A stretch of DNA of 64,000 nucleotides from Erpobdella octoculata (lineage: Eukaryota > Annelida > Clitellata > Hirudinida > Erpobdellidae). The DNA lies in assembly GCA_963978895.1 (NCBI GenBank), contig OZ022246.1, positions 22,836,758 to 22,900,757 on the forward strand. The letters run 5' to 3'. The translations under genes were made by a program, and so were the position numbers. The notes under the pieces are model-generated. The model searched no databases, had not been told where the DNA came from, and saw only the letters and a program-made list of their open reading frames with translations. Shown here piece after piece: positions 46,245-63,162 of the stretch. How positions within the stretch are numbered: the first letter of the stretch is position 1; the number at the start of each line of letters is the position of its first letter.

Positions 46245-49200
46245 CGCCTCAACAATATTTTTAATGCTTTATATACATATATGTACAAATTATATATATA
46301 TTAGGCCTCTGCAATATTTTTAATGCTTTATATATACATGTTATAATTTTTTTCAACATTTAAACTGTTAAACTTAAATATTTTAAATTAAACACCAAAA
46401 AAAAGTAATAAATTTATACCAAAAAAATTAGTTTTAATTAAAAAATAAAAATTAAACAACAACAAAATATAGAGGAGGAGGAGGATGACTCACCCGGCCC
46501 GGGTACGACACGATCATGCCTCGTACTTCGTCGACGAAATCCTGCCACTCGTGGTCGCTCATGCGTAACATTTCACCGAGTTGCATCTCGTCTATGAGGG
46601 CCTTGTTACTCTCCAACATGAACTTCAAAACTTCGTTCATCGACAGAATCTCTTTGCCGTTCTCTATTTTAATTGTTACAGGATGTAATTGTGAAGAAAA
46701 AAAAAGTCCCATACTAACTTAACAAGTAGAAATAACATTTCTAAAATAAATCAGTTATAAACAAATCATCTAAATAATAAACTATTTAAAAATCATCTAA
46801 ATAATAAGCTATGTAAGATCATCTAAATAATAAGCTATTTAAAAACCATCTAAATAATAAACTATGTAAAATCATCTAAATAATAAGCTATGTAAAAATC
46901 ATTTAAATTTATGAATTTCACAACTTAAAACAGAAATATAAGATATTTGATGCTAAATAGAACATCATCTAAGAACACCACTTCTCCCACTAACAACTGA
47001 CCTGGTAAACCCCTCGAAAATCGAGGCATAACATGGAAACATCTGCAGCAATCGTCGCAATCCTTTCCGACCCAATTCAAATCCAGCAGTTCCAGAATTT
47101 CGCCGTATAAAAAATCGCTGAACTGGTCCAAACTTTTAATGTCAAAGTTCTGAAAAGAAAAAGTATTTAAAATTTACAGATATGGAATTATTTATTTTTT
47201 ATCCTCATTTATTTAAAAACCTAAAATAATAATAATAATAATGATAGTAATGAACCTCAATCATATCTTCTTCAAACCAATGGATTGTATACTCGATATT
47301 GAACCTAATGACCTTGCAAGTCGGAACCTGAAAACAAGACGGAAAATGTAAATAAATAAATAAACAATGAATAATACACGAAAAGCAACAACTCATTACC
47401 GTGAATGATACGGATTAAAAAAATACAAACAAACAAATACAGGCAATTACTTTTACTAATTTGTAGTGAGAAAACAAAGAGAATCCTTCGAATATGTATT
47501 CGTGTCCGTCGTGGAAAATCAAAGTCGGATTTTTCGTCTGGAATCGAGAGGTGAACAGAATTAAATATCAGAAATATTCACGATGACAAAATTTTTTGCG
47601 TATAAAATCTTTTATCTAACCAGAAAATTTGTATGCGGAGACATGGTTATCTTGTAGTGGAACAACTTGTCGCTGTTGCTTGAGAAGGCGTCACATTTCT
47701 TGATGTTCTGTCGGAGTTAAATCATACACGTTTGCTCATTTAGTAGCGATCATTTTTATTTACATCTTAAATGAAAAAGAAATTAAACTTTATTTTTAAA
47801 AACAGTTTTTAAAAAATTAAAAAGGAGCCTTTGAAGATGGCAACAGATGCTCTTTAAAAAGCTCCAACATCACTTCAGATTTATAATTAGCAACAAATCC
47901 ATAAATCAAATCAAATCAAAATAATTTCAACATCAAAAACATAACTTAGTATACAGTAATGAACATAAGACAAACTTGTTCTCCGGGATATATGTTATGC
48001 CTGATACCATGCAGCTTTGTTTTGCTGCTGCATCTGCACAATGGTCCATCATTCATCTGCAAGGAACGATGAAAATATTCTGGATTAAAAATACACGACG
48101 ACCACAGATTTGAACGCGTGTGTGGAAAATCGAAGCTTACCTCTCCCGGAAGATTGAACCACATTTCTTCGTGGAGTTTCTCCGGGTGTTGATTCTTCCA
48201 GTGGATGATGTCCATTTTGTTCGACGTTTCGCTTCTGTCTTCCGATTCGTCGTCGCTGGAATTGTTGTCGTCAAGGCAACTGTCGTCGTCGTCGTCAGAA
48301 GTCTCGTCATCATCCGACTCTATCGATAACAATTCGTTGAAATGGTAACTTTTAATTTACAACGATACATCAACCATATCGGTAACGTCAGCAGCCGTCA
48401 ACAAATTCGTTTAAATGGTAACAACTTTTAATTTACAACGATACGTCAATGATTTTTTTCTCATCCTCAAAATTCAACAGCTGCGAATTTAAATTTCAAT
48501 AAAACAATTTTACAGCTTGCATCATTATTCTCAGCTAACGAACATTCAAAAATCTGCTCAAATAATCAAAAAGTGACCATTCTGACTCGTGAACAATTCG
48601 AAATCAAGATGATGCCAGGACAAGCTGATTATCCAATCAGGTTTAATTATAATTAATATTATTGAAAGCATTTAGGTTTTCTAACATATTTTTATTCACA
48701 AATATTTTGTATCGAAACGTTGATATAATTATTTCAAAAAGCGAGATACAATTTTGACAAACTTTTCTCTTTTTGCAGATCGGCAGACGATTTCGCTTTA
48801 TTCTTCGGCCTACTTTTGTACTTCCTCTGATGAAACCTTTCCGGCATGACGACCGGTGGTTTTTTAGAACGAATCGTTGATGACCTTTTGAGCAGTTCGC
48901 TCTCGAAAACTTTCTCTAAATCCTGCATCTTCTTTGTACTCTGAACTATGCCAGTCTGTATTTACGTTACAATTATATTACATTAATTTGAAACAATATC
49001 TTTTTTTAAATAAAAAATTCTAAAAAATATAGTTCAAATAAAAATAGTGGTGATAAGGATATTCTACATTATAAACAAAAATATTATATCGAGATTAAAA
49101 CAGCTCCTCTGTGATAACAAATAAAAATCATTAATTAACTAACTATTTTAACTAATTATTTTCCAATTCACAAAACAGTAAACAAACAAACAAACAAACA

Positions 49201-52200
49201 AAACAGCAAGCAAACAAACAAATAAACAAACAATAGGGAGGATTCCTCTTGAAAAAAAGAAATAAAAATCATTAACTATTATTTTTCCAAGTCACAAAAC
49301 AGTAAACAAACGAACAAACAAACAAAACAAGCAAGCAAACAAACAAACAAACCAGTAAGCAAACAAACAAACAAACAAGCAAACAAACCAGCAAACAAAC
49401 AAACAAACAATGGGTAGCAACCTGAGGATTCCTCTTGAAAAAAAGATCGGCAGGCGAACAGCGCACCCAGTCCGCAACTTTTTCTTCCTCGTAATTCTCC
49501 AACAATGACTCCCATTCTATCGCTTCGCGTCGGATTCGCTCTTCGTTGATCGAGTTAGAAGAGCTTTCGATTTCTCTGTGCGAACAATTTTTTTAGCATC
49601 ATAATTAATTTTAAAAATAAATTCACTTTTAATAATTGATTATACGTGAAATCAACGTGTGAGACCTCTGCATATTCTTTTCTTTAACGCTATCTTTTAA
49701 TTCCATGTGACAGTCGTTTCGTTGTGAAATATTTTTCCTATTCGGAGTGATTGAAATCTCTCCGGGCGGTGACGGGCGGCTATGAAATTATTAGGCAAAC
49801 GTATTCTAAAATAAATACCATTAAACTAATTCCTAGATATTAAAATACACATTTCATAACATCAAAGACAACTTGTTCCGTAAAATAAAAACGTTAATTA
49901 ATTAATACATATAAACATAAACTTTTTTATGAACAAAAACATTCACAGAATAAACAAACATACTCCGTAATATTATCAAGCGTGATTTATAATATCTCTG
50001 TAAATATATTTTATATCAACAAACACCAAGCGATCATCATTTTCACGCAACAAACCGTTTCCTGGAGTTTCGTTCATAAGAGGAGTCTCTTCTCTGCTGC
50101 TTTAAAACAACGGGTTAATAAATCAATAAAATATTTCAACATTCCGCGCTATCCAATAATTTAAAAAAAAAGAAAACGAAACTGGACAATCAGAAAAAAT
50201 TACAAAAAACTAGCAGTTACCCAAACCTGACAGTTTCAGTGTGCCGTGAAGAAATTGAAGAATTTCAGGAGACGGTTAACAAATGGGGTAAAATTAAGTT
50301 GAAAGAAGAACAAAATCTCAAATTTATTTAGCTGTTCTCCTTCCAGCATTATTTCAACCCATTACCACTTAGTTTCTAAGCAGATTGATTCATCATCCAA
50401 TTGAAAATTGAAATGTTGAATGTAAATATGAATAATAATTGTATCTATTTCTTTTATAATAGTGCTGCATTTCGTGATAATAAATTAGTTATCATTTTAT
50501 AGCTTTTTAATAATTTTTTATTCAATTCATGGTCATTGCATTTGGTCAAACTTTCTAGAAGATAAAGCCTGCACACCACCCAGAAAGAACTGTTTAACTT
50601 GATGCATCAAACAACCAATTAAATTTTAAATTAAATTAAACTACCATGGTTTAGAGTGCTCATAAAACTAATTTCAGTATGAGAACCAGTACAACAACTA
50701 GAAGCAGGCAGTCATATATGGTGGTGCATGCCTCCCCGCACCCCCCTTACAGATGCTGGTGGTGCATGCCTTCCCGCCCCCCTTACAGACACTGGTGATG
50801 TCAGTTAGATTGGACCTTCTGTCATTTAGGCCAACAGGCGAACCACTTTACTGCAACACCACCAGCAACAATCAAATCAAAGGGAAATACAACATCTAAG
50901 AACTTTGAAAATAAAATGTAATTATGCAATTTGGCCATCAACAACAATAGGTTTTTTAGACAGTGTCACCCAATGAGTTCCCGAGTATCTAATAGGTATC
51001 TACTATTAGATTCTAAGCAAACCCAAAACTAACTTGAATAAACAAAAAGTTTTTTTTAGAAACATTGGAAGGTACCATTAAAGCACCTGGATCGACAACT
51101 CAGACACCCGTTTCATGTCGTTAACAAAAATATCTACTTTTCCAATTTTGAATCTTCAGTGTTAAACTTATAAAATTAATTTAAAACCTAAAAGTTCATC
51201 AATTTAGATTCCTAATATAAAAAAAATTAACAAAATTCATGTGGTGTCTAAAAGACTACTATTATATAATATTAACTTTTTAAAAAGTAATGAAAAAAAT
51301 TAAATTTTTAAATAGGCAGCTAAAACTACTGAAAAAACTAACTTTATTATTCAAATAACTACTTCGAGGATGCCTATCTGAAAATCCTTTTTCGGATCTC
51401 GACTTATCTATGGAATGCTCTCTGTGACGAGATTCTCTGTACCAGGAATCACTTCGTCTTTGATTGTCTCCAGACCTGTTGTGTCTGTAATGATTAGACT
51501 TTTGCTCCTCAGCATTTCCTAATTTATTTGGCTCATTCCTATCGTTTTTATTGACCGGAGCAAAATTTTGAAACGGCAAAGAGTTGACATCACTGGAAGT
51601 GAAATGGCTGTCCGATGAAGTGGAAGGTAGAACTGATAATTCTTGAGAGACTGAACTGTTCTGACCCCCTGGATTGAAAGGTCTCTGAACTTGTTGAACT
51701 GGTAGCTGAAATGGAGCATGTAAAGGGTAATTTGTTGGTGCATCAATTGTTCCAGACATTCTTGGAACAGGACTGTTGTTTACACCCGGCATATTTAAAG
51801 CATTGTTATATCTCAAAGGAAACTGAGGTCTTTGGTTGAAATTTCTTTGATTTGGATAGCCAAAGTCTTGAATAAATAACGGGGGTCTGTTTATAAAGGG
51901 AGGAATGTCTGGCTGATGAAAAAATGGATTTGGGGGCCTGAAAAATGCATCTTGAATTGGAAACTGTTGAGGAACAGGGGGTGGAAAATTTCTTGGAAAA
52001 ACATCAGGTCTTTGCGGCCTGGGAAACTGAAATGTTAATAATCGGTTAATGACATTATACATCATGTTTTTATATACTTTATTATTTTAAACCATACAAT
52101 TTAGTTACTATAGCCATTTTAAATTTAATCTAATGGTTGAAATAAAAATAATAAAATGCGTACTTGTCTGTATATTCGCGGCTCTTGACCGGGTCTTTGA

Positions 52201-52211
52201 AAGTAGGACAT
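40237..52211 (-). CDS. DROSHA: Drosha ribonuclease III, complete, 28 coding exons
   Basis: Nuclear RNase III of the Microprocessor; with DGCR8/Pasha it cuts primary microRNA hairpins. The minus-strand exons, 5' to 3', are 52164-52211, 51343-52026, 50056-50099, 49666-49779, 49422-49575, 48763-48940, 48141-48319, 47976-48056, 47621-47707, 47451-47537, 47256-47327, 47002-47149, 46494-46663, 46036-46160, 45803-45931, 45560-45638, 45354-45461, 44995-45133, 44549-44669, 44019-44118, 43827-43929, 43587-43759, 43310-43413, 42342-42447, 41447-41683, 41109-41215, 40881-41026 and 40237-40523. Summed phases are consistent throughout and give 4,110 nt, 1,369 residues, almost exactly the human length as I recall. 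Domains are a Pro-rich then RS-like N-terminus, the central domain, tandem RNase III domains and a dsRBD. Start: MSYFQRPGQEP at 52211. Confidence 0.97.
41684..42040. repeat. about 90-bp tandem repeat beginning at a Drosha splice acceptor
   Basis: Three to four imperfect copies of a unit that starts (plus strand) with the AGCTGTAAATTAATGTATAA word spanning the acceptor of exon 41447-41683. It continues through TGTGCTGATGTTGTAAATTT to TTTTAAATTATAATTTAG. Later copies again contain TAGCTGTAAATTAATG (about 41868) and TAGTTGTAAATTAATG (about 41965), so decoy acceptors lie upstream of the true one in transcript orientation. Confidence 0.85.
42452..42826. repeat. 31-bp tandem repeat, about 12 copies, beside a Drosha exon
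   Basis: The unit is AATAAATACATTACAATTGT followed by TAATCATTTGT, with only CATTA/CATTG/CATTT variation. It starts 5 bp from the acceptor side of exon 42342-42447. On the Drosha strand each unit reads ATGATTAACAATTG, which contains a branch-point-like TTAAC/TTAACA word. Confidence 0.95.
42905..43309. repeat. 51-bp minisatellite copying the 3' end of a Drosha exon
   Basis: Five to six 51-bp units plus two longer (about 80-bp) variants. Each contains GTGAGATTATTGAATCC, the plus-strand form of the last 17 coding bases of exon 43310-43413 (GGATTCAATAATCTCAC). The longest variant, at about 43222-43240, also copies the donor (reverse complement TTGTAAGTTATT), so a near-perfect decoy exon end sits directly downstream of the real one. 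Confidence 0.92.
43310..47327 (-). other. DROSHA: Drosha central domain end and RNase III domain a
   Basis: Exons 47256-47327 to 46036-46160 complete the central domain (YTIHWFEEDMIE; FRPAQLSY-type HFGYRPAQLSYVGD). RNase III domain a begins MAMTHPSFRMNYGTNPDHAR and has the signature HYERLEFLGDTVIEFLS with its acidic pair. The second acidic helix follows in YALANCFEALLG, preceded by YAHGPDLCRDLDL. In human Drosha this domain cuts the 3' strand of the pri-miRNA. The linker to domain b contains FGEALFKDEPNLLDVW and HPLQGDEPLGDRHWI. Confidence 0.94.
46764..46906. repeat. about 27-bp tandem repeat in Drosha intron
   Basis: Five to six copies of AATCATCTAAATAATAARCT followed by ATNTAAA lie 100 bp from exon 46494-46663. 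The nearby positions 46205-46241 are a short (TA)n tract between two related blocks reading TTTTAATGCTTTATATACAT. Confidence 0.85.
49182..49412. repeat. (CAAA)n-type tract in Drosha intron
   Basis: Two blocks of CAAA tetramers with CAAG variants (49182-49233, 49302-49410) are separated by a partial duplication of about 100 bp containing AAAACAGTAAACAAAC. The second block ends about 10 bp from the donor of exon 49422-49575. Confidence 0.9.
50100..51342. other. long Drosha intron, mostly unremarkable
   Basis: It contains a near-duplicate of about 35 bp, GGTGGTGCATGCCTCCCCGC and GGTGGTGCATGCCTTCCCGC, at about 50720 and 50757, GC-rich against the background and probably a transposon scrap. No exon-like sequence is seen in the rest. 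Confidence 0.5.
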
Positions 52212-52647
52212 GATTAGAAATTTCAAAAAAAAATAAGCAAGATATTATATTAATTTCATCTGAATATCAGCAACACAATACACATTTCGATCAATAAAAA
52301 TAATTATTGATATCGAGGGTTAACAAGCACCTCGATGTTTAAATGTGAAAAGATGCTCGAGGCCAAATTCTTATTTAAATTCAAAAACCACGTTTTAAAA
52401 AGCTTAATAATTTTCTATTAATTTTTGTATATTTTTTTAATTTGAATTTTAAAAAAACTAGACTTCGTGTGCTTCAGGGTTTTAGGAATTCGATTCAATC
52501 TATTTTCTTAAACGCTCTCAGTCAAAGTTAGCCATAATTTAAAATAAAAATAATAATGTTGTAAAAAAAAAACATTTGAAATTTAGTATTAAAAAAACGA
52601 TTCCCTCAAACTCAAAATGAAGGAATATCAAATCAAAATAGCCACAA

Positions 52648-52826
52648 GGTTAGCTGAGTTGGTAGAGCGTTAGCCTTGAATGTGATAGCTTCACGGTTCG
52701 ACTCCCACTCACTGCCTAGTAGCCCATGTCAACGGAAAACTTAGCGGGTAAAATCGTTCTCTCCGTGGGGCATGTAAAAAAACAGCGCCTTTGAACAAAG
52801 CGGAAAAGGCGCTCAATAAATTATAA
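52648..52826 (+). mobile_element. tRNA-derived SINE, copy 2
   Basis: The best-preserved head of the three: A box TAGCTGAGTTGG, and B box GGTTCGACTCC inside CACGGTTCGACTCCCACTC. The common body with CCCATGTCAACGGAAAACTT follows, then GCGCCTTTGAACAAAGCGG, a small hairpin (GCGCC...GGCGC) and the tail CTCAATAAATTATAAAAC. Both promoter boxes of RNA polymerase III look intact. Confidence 0.95.
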
Positions 52827-52867
52827 AACATTTACAAAACATTTACAAGCATTTTTACAGATTGATT

Positions 52868-53050
52868 AGGTTAGCTGAGTTGGCAGAGCGTTAGCCTTGA
52901 ATGTGAGAGTTTCACTGTTCGACTCCCACTCACTGCCTAGTAGCCCATGTCAACGGAAAACTTAGCGGGTAAAATCGTTCTCTCCGTGGGACATGCAAAA
53001 GAACAGCGCCTTTGAACAAAGCGGAAAAGGCGCTCAATAAATTATCAAAC
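52868..53050 (+). mobile_element. tRNA-derived SINE, copy 3
   Basis: It has the same orientation as copy 2 and lies about 40 bp after it, with nearly identical sequence (about 95 percent by eye). A box TAGCTGAGTTGG; B box changed to TGTTCGACTCC. The tail is CTCAATAAATTATCAAAC. The two copies could come from neighbouring insertions or a segmental duplication. Confidence 0.95.
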
Positions 53051-53182
53051 ATCATCAATTCTTAAGTTTTTGTTTAGTTAAAAATTAAAAAAAACATTTA
53101 ATTTAAAAATATTTAACATATAATTTGACTGTTTTTAATTATTGATAACATATTTATCAAATATGCGCTATAGCACATTGCA

Positions 53183-58910
<5,728 letters not shown>

Positions 58911-59245
58911 ATTGTGCGTGTATGTACTTTTTTTTTATTTAGTTAGGAGTTTTTTTTATCTCTCCCGAACATGTTTTATATTTTTTTAATTTTTTTTCAT
59001 TTATTAAAACGTGATCTCTTTTTAGCAATAAAAATTCTTTTTGCAAACAGTACCTACCTACATAATATAATATCTTGTCGTATTATGAAACGTGAATCTT
59101 TTGTCATCGTTGTGGAAAGACGTGTAAATAAGTTGACAAATTAAAAAAAAAAGTTGATATCCGACTTGAAGATTTTGAGCCTGCATTATTTCAGAAGATT
59201 TTTATTGGCAAAGTTGTACGTCATATAATGATAATAAATAAGTTT
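58911..59245. terminator. CFAP53 3' flank with poly(A) signal
   Basis: The CFAP53 stop is at 58908-58910. AATAAA at 59027-59032 is followed by a T-rich stretch. Nothing else is recognised before the LINE scrap. Confidence 0.6.
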
Positions 59246-59395
59246 AAATTAAGATCCATCGACGTGATTGGGCCTGAAATGTGGAACAAACTCCCTTTCC
59301 ACATCATCTCTACATCCAGTTCAGCCAGTTTCCACACAGCACTAAAACATTTCTGTTCGCTAAATCTTTTCCCTAAGCGTCTACAGTGGTCTTGA
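59246..59395 (+). pseudogene. LINE C-terminal fragment
   Basis: An open stretch reads IDVIGPEMWNKLPFHI, then FHTALKHFCS and a TGA at 59393-59395. The pattern W-N-x-L-P followed by an F-K/H-x-x-L-K-x-F helix is the typical very end of jockey/CR1/I-type LINE proteins. It is not the same element as the LINE at 6899, whose equivalent segment reads [11 protein letters not shown]. Only about 50 codons survive. Confidence 0.65.
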
Positions 59396-60480
59396 AGTTC
59401 TTTTGAAGAACATACGCCACTTTAATAAAACTCGAATTCATTTAAATGTGTTTACGAAGCTGACTATTGAGCGATAATTACAAATTATCATATTTTTTTT
59501 CTGCCAAAATATTGTTTTTATACAGTGCCTGAAATTTAGAAAAAGATTTCTGTTTAAAATTAGGAAGGGGTTACCTTACCTATATATAATAAAATATGGG
59601 GCGATAATGACGACTTGTTAGAAAGTGTGAATCATAGTATGTATCAATGGTTTGAATCAATTCTTTATTGACATAATGTGACAAAAACGGTTTAAAAATA
59701 AATCAACAAAAATTGCGTGTCGCCCTATGGCTATATGGACAGCCTTCCATATTTAAAAATTTTATATCTGCCAGTCTTCAAATCTTATTTTTCATTACTT
59801 CATCTTATATTTTCTCACTCAACTTTAATTTTCCATTAACAACAATTAAACGATGGATTTTGGAAACCGGCGAAAAAGTACGATCGTTTAATAAATAAAA
59901 CATCCGCCCATCGCAGGTTATTCTATTCTTAGGATAAATCTTTAAGGCTTCAAATCCTGCTCGCTCGCTTTGCTACTTCCTGCACCGGAACAATAATTGC
60001 GTAGTTAAAAATAGACAGCACACTGGATTATATCAGTATTTTTTCAAGTTCATAGATCAGCGTATAAAATAAAATAAAATGAAAACAAAAAAGATTCAAA
60101 TTATTAAACTGATTTTTGGGATAAAAAAACAGCCTTACAACAAGTCAAGAGTTTCTCGAATTGTGCGGCAATAATCCCCCATGCGAATCGGAGATTATTA
60201 GACTTCTACTGAGGACACGGGTCATTGGTTCAGCGGGAGTATTTGAACTTCTCAAGGGTCAACCAGCATACTACAGCAGTGACATCTTGATGATAATAAT
60301 AATAATGGTAATAATAATAAACGCGCACACACTTCTTGACATAACTTGATTTTAATTTAGAAATATTTTTAGGTTAAAAAAACTCAGCTTAATTAAAGTT
60401 AAAAGTTAATTTTTTTTTCTTTTCTCTTCTCTTATTTTTTTTCTTTTTTTTTGTTGCTTTTACCGATTCTCCTTGGAATA
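59396..60480. other. intergenic, nothing recognised
   Basis: AT-rich sequence with a (AATAAT)n run at about 60291-60322 and T-rich tract at 60410-60450. Short frames at 59713 and 60161 are low-complexity and unsupported. Confidence 0.5.
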
Positions 60481-60990
60481 AATCACGGCGGACAAATGAC
60501 TCGGAACAACACGGAACGATCCCGCTGAAAACCAACCGGAACAACAACAAATGGGCGACCTCAGTCACGTGACAGACAGTGCTGTGCGAGTAACGGTCGA
60601 TGGGGTTTGGCGCGCTCAGATGGAGAAGCCGGGAACAGATTATACGTCTAAATATAGATGGAGTTGTCAGAGACTGCTAACTGATCAGGCACTGGCGTCT
60701 AATAAATTCTCGTCCTCGTCACCTCGCTCCATCGACTTGCGATGTTCTCGTGTTCGCTGCAGATAAGAGGCCCCGTGGCCACTTAATGGTGTCTCATTTT
60801 ATCAATATTTCTTGACCTATCGTTGTACCGGTGTACAGACGATGACCCCACCCCCTCTCTCTTCAACAACGTTTAGTTTTGATATTTTTTTTTCACTGAA
60901 AACCGAAGTGACCACAGTGTGTCCCTCTCCCGCCCCCACCCCCACGTGTCCTCTTTGTCAGCTTAATCTCAAGAGTTTCCCGTGGATTCA
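60481..60990 (+). promoter_or_regulatory. GC-richer block upstream of mef2, candidate promoter/5' exon
   Basis: About 500 bp is clearly less AT-rich than its flanks and lies 0.7-1.2 kb upstream of the mef2 start codon. It contains the palindrome GTCACGTGAC (60564-60573, E-box CACGTG) and CTAAATATAG (60648-60657), a perfect match to the MEF2 consensus YTAWWWWTAR. The open frame here (60551-60766) looks random. A non-coding first exon of mef2 is plausible because MEF2 genes usually have 5' untranslated exons, but no splice donor is certain. Confidence 0.45.
60648..60657 (+). promoter_or_regulatory. perfect MEF2-type site upstream of mef2
   Basis: CTAAATATAG fits YTAWWWWTAR at every position. 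It lies 1,025 bp upstream of the MEF2 start codon. In AT-rich DNA such matches occur by chance, but this one is inside a GC-richer block. Confidence 0.45.
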
Positions 60991-61681
60991 ACGTCAATTG
61001 TTTAGGGAAAATAATCTGCGAGATGTCTTAGAGCAATGATATTATACTTGCTAATGAGTAGTGTAGAACATTGTTTTTGATGTTTTTTTTCTAATTTATT
61101 GATTTTAATTATTAAAATATAAACTTTAAAATGTGTATTATATTAAAACATGTTAGTTGAAGCTGAGAAAGAATCTTTTCATCAAAAATTTGATTTCAAA
61201 AAATTGCTAATTTATGTTTCTGAGCTTTTTGGACATTTTTAACATCAATTTTCAGCTATAAATATAAAAAATTACATAAAAAATAAACTTAGCAAAATAT
61301 TGTTTTTAAATAACAAGTAATGAATTTCACTCGACCAATCAGAAACTAGCTCAGGTCAATCTAGTGGTGTCGCTTAGTGACCATCTTCCAATAGCCTTTC
61401 GGTCTAGCACGTTTAATGATTCTGATTGGATGTCGATTTATTTCTAAATTACTTTTTGTAAAAAAAATTCGATATTCGTTTTCATAGAAATCCGTATAAA
61501 AATGTTTTACTAATATCAATAGGTTGATTTTAATGTTAGTTGAAAGTTCAAAAGAGAGAGTTAGGAAGCTTAGCTTTCCAAAAAACAACAACAGTTTCAT
61601 AAACTGAAAATTATTGTAAAATCTTTGCATTATAGCAGCAAGATAGATCGAGCATTTGTGAGGAATTCTGTCTACTCAGAA
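60991..61681. other. mef2 upstream flank, nothing recognised
   Basis: AT-rich sequence with no repeat or exon supported. The start codon context is GAAATGGGT at 61679-61687. Confidence 0.5.
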
Positions 61682-63162
61682 ATGGGTAGAAAGAAGATTC
61701 AAATCTCTCGTATCGAAGATGAACGAAACCGTCAGGTCAGTTATCAACCAATCACATTCTTATAATTTATCGTGTATTCGTGTAGCTTATGTATATACAA
61801 AAATTGCACCCTTTCACATATGGTTTGCACCCTTTGTTGCGAAACCCTGGTTATGGTTCTTTGAGTTGCGCCATTTGGTGGAAACAAAAGCAAACAATTA
61901 GTAAATTCTTGCTGTCTTGTACAGTGTATCTGTATACTTGTGCAGTCATTTACAGGCCAGGTACTAAAAAGTAATATGTGCACTCACAAAATTAAAAAAA
62001 TTCACAATCGTCCCTAACATTTTAACTTGGTTTTTAACGAAGTCCAGCCCGATCGTCAATGAAGTTTTGCACCATCCGAGCTGTAAATATCTAAGCAGTT
62101 TGTCATTTCACCAAAAAAATCTGAATCTGATCTTTTTTCTATGAATGACTGTATATCCATCACCAGCACAAAGGTAGACATGAGTTCATATTGGCAACCC
62201 AAACCAGTTGCTAAACTAAATAGATGTTTAGTTTTTTTTTTAATTTATCAAAATTAAAAAAAATTTTTTTAAAGCCATTCCAACCCACGCATGTGTCAAA
62301 AAATTGCACCAACCCAATCCAACCCATGAGTCAACTCAACCCATACCCACCTCTGCAGCAGTACAATCAAATCATATCAAATCTTAGCCAAAATATGAAG
62401 CAACGTCGTCAACATATCAACATTCTCATAACCCATTGTTCAAATCAAAATTTTTCAAAACCATTGCGAACACTGAAAAATTTGAGTAGTAAATCTTATG
62501 AGTGAAACAGATTTTGACTCTTTTCTCTGCTTACAGAAATTTTTCAAAGCGGATTTTACCCCGTCTGTCTTTTCATTCCAGTCAAATTAATCAGTATTAC
62601 CATAGTAGTCATCATAGCATCTTCACTCCAACTCCAAGTCTCAAGTCCGTCTTTTTTTCTATCCATCTCAGTTTCCACCATCTTGATATTTTTATCCAAA
62701 AAAATCCCTTATTTCTTTACAGCATTTGTCAATCTTTTTAGATAAATTTTTTAATTTGTCAGTTTCAATTTTGTTGTATAATATTTATTCGCAGTTGATT
62801 TCATGTCTCCTGTGAAGGATACGTTTAAATTTGCCTAACATTATATTATATTTGTAGAGCTGATCTTCAACCTTTTAAACTTTTAAAAATGTTCGAAAAA
62901 GAAAGAAATTTTAAAGCGCTTGATAATAAATTTTTAAAATACATTTTTTTACTGTCAGGTGACCTTCACAAAAAGAAAATTTGGTTTGATGAAGAAAGCT
63001 TACGAGCTCAGCGTTCTGTGCGACTGTGAGATAGCACTGATCATGTTCAGTAGTGCCAACAAGCTCTTCCAGTACGCCAGTACCGACATGGACAAGGTCC
63101 TACTTAAGTACACCGAGTACAGTGATCCCCATGAAAGTCGTACAAATAAAGACATAATCGAT
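61682..63162 (+). CDS. MEF2: MEF2 transcription factor, first two coding exons (partial)
   Basis: MADS-box activator that binds YTAWWWWTAR and drives muscle and neuronal genes. Exon 1 (61682-61735) encodes [18 protein letters not shown], ending in a GTCAGT donor. Exon 2 (62959-63162) encodes [20 protein letters not shown], then the rest of the MADS box and the MEF2 domain ([29 protein letters not shown]), ending at a GTTAGT donor. The exon boundary after RNRQ is the one known in other animal MEF2 genes. Differences from the usual consensus are small (ISRIED for [14 protein letters not shown] for IIFNSSNK). The 1.2-kb intron is long. Activation-domain exons are not in the window; 63163-64000 shows none. 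The family assignment is certain; which paralogue cannot be said, since most invertebrates have one. Confidence 0.97.
61736..62958. other. mef2 intron 1
   Basis: It contains an oligo-C/A-rich stretch with repeated CAACCCA words at about 62280-62350. No other feature is supported. Confidence 0.5.

Larger units (their letters stand above)
47451..52211 (-). other. DROSHA: Drosha N-terminal Pro/RS region and start of central domain
   Basis: The long second exon encodes Pro/Phe/Gln-rich sequence (FPPPVPQQFPIQD) passing into Arg/Ser/His-rich sequence (YRESRHREHSIDKSRSEKG); a 44-nt micro-exon adds QQRRDSSYERNSRK. This arrangement matches the family, where the RS region drives nuclear localisation. 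Next come WVRCSPADLFF and FESELLKR, an acidic Ser/Asp run (SDDDETSDDDDDSCLDDNN), then HPEKLHEEMWFNLPGE and the Cys-rich GPLCRCSSKTKLHGIRHNIY, landmarks of the Drosha central domain that folds next to the RNase III core. Conservation rises sharply from the acidic run onward. Confidence 0.93.
52212..53182. promoter_or_regulatory. Drosha-CFAP53 divergent spacer
   Basis: Start codons of the two genes face away from each other, 971 bp apart, so both promoters must lie here or in upstream untranslated exons. No convincing TATA box or initiator can be picked out of the AT-rich sequence. Two SINE copies occupy the middle (52648-52826, 52868-53050). A shared bidirectional promoter is possible but is inference only. 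Confidence 0.4.

Noticed and set aside
52648..53050. Two tRNA genes
   Set aside because: Only the A and B boxes resemble tRNA; the acceptor stem does not close and a long unrelated body follows. The three dispersed copies identify a SINE.
60551..60766. Short gene upstream of mef2
   Set aside because: No family resemblance and composition like a GC-richer regulatory block; no splice or poly(A) support.
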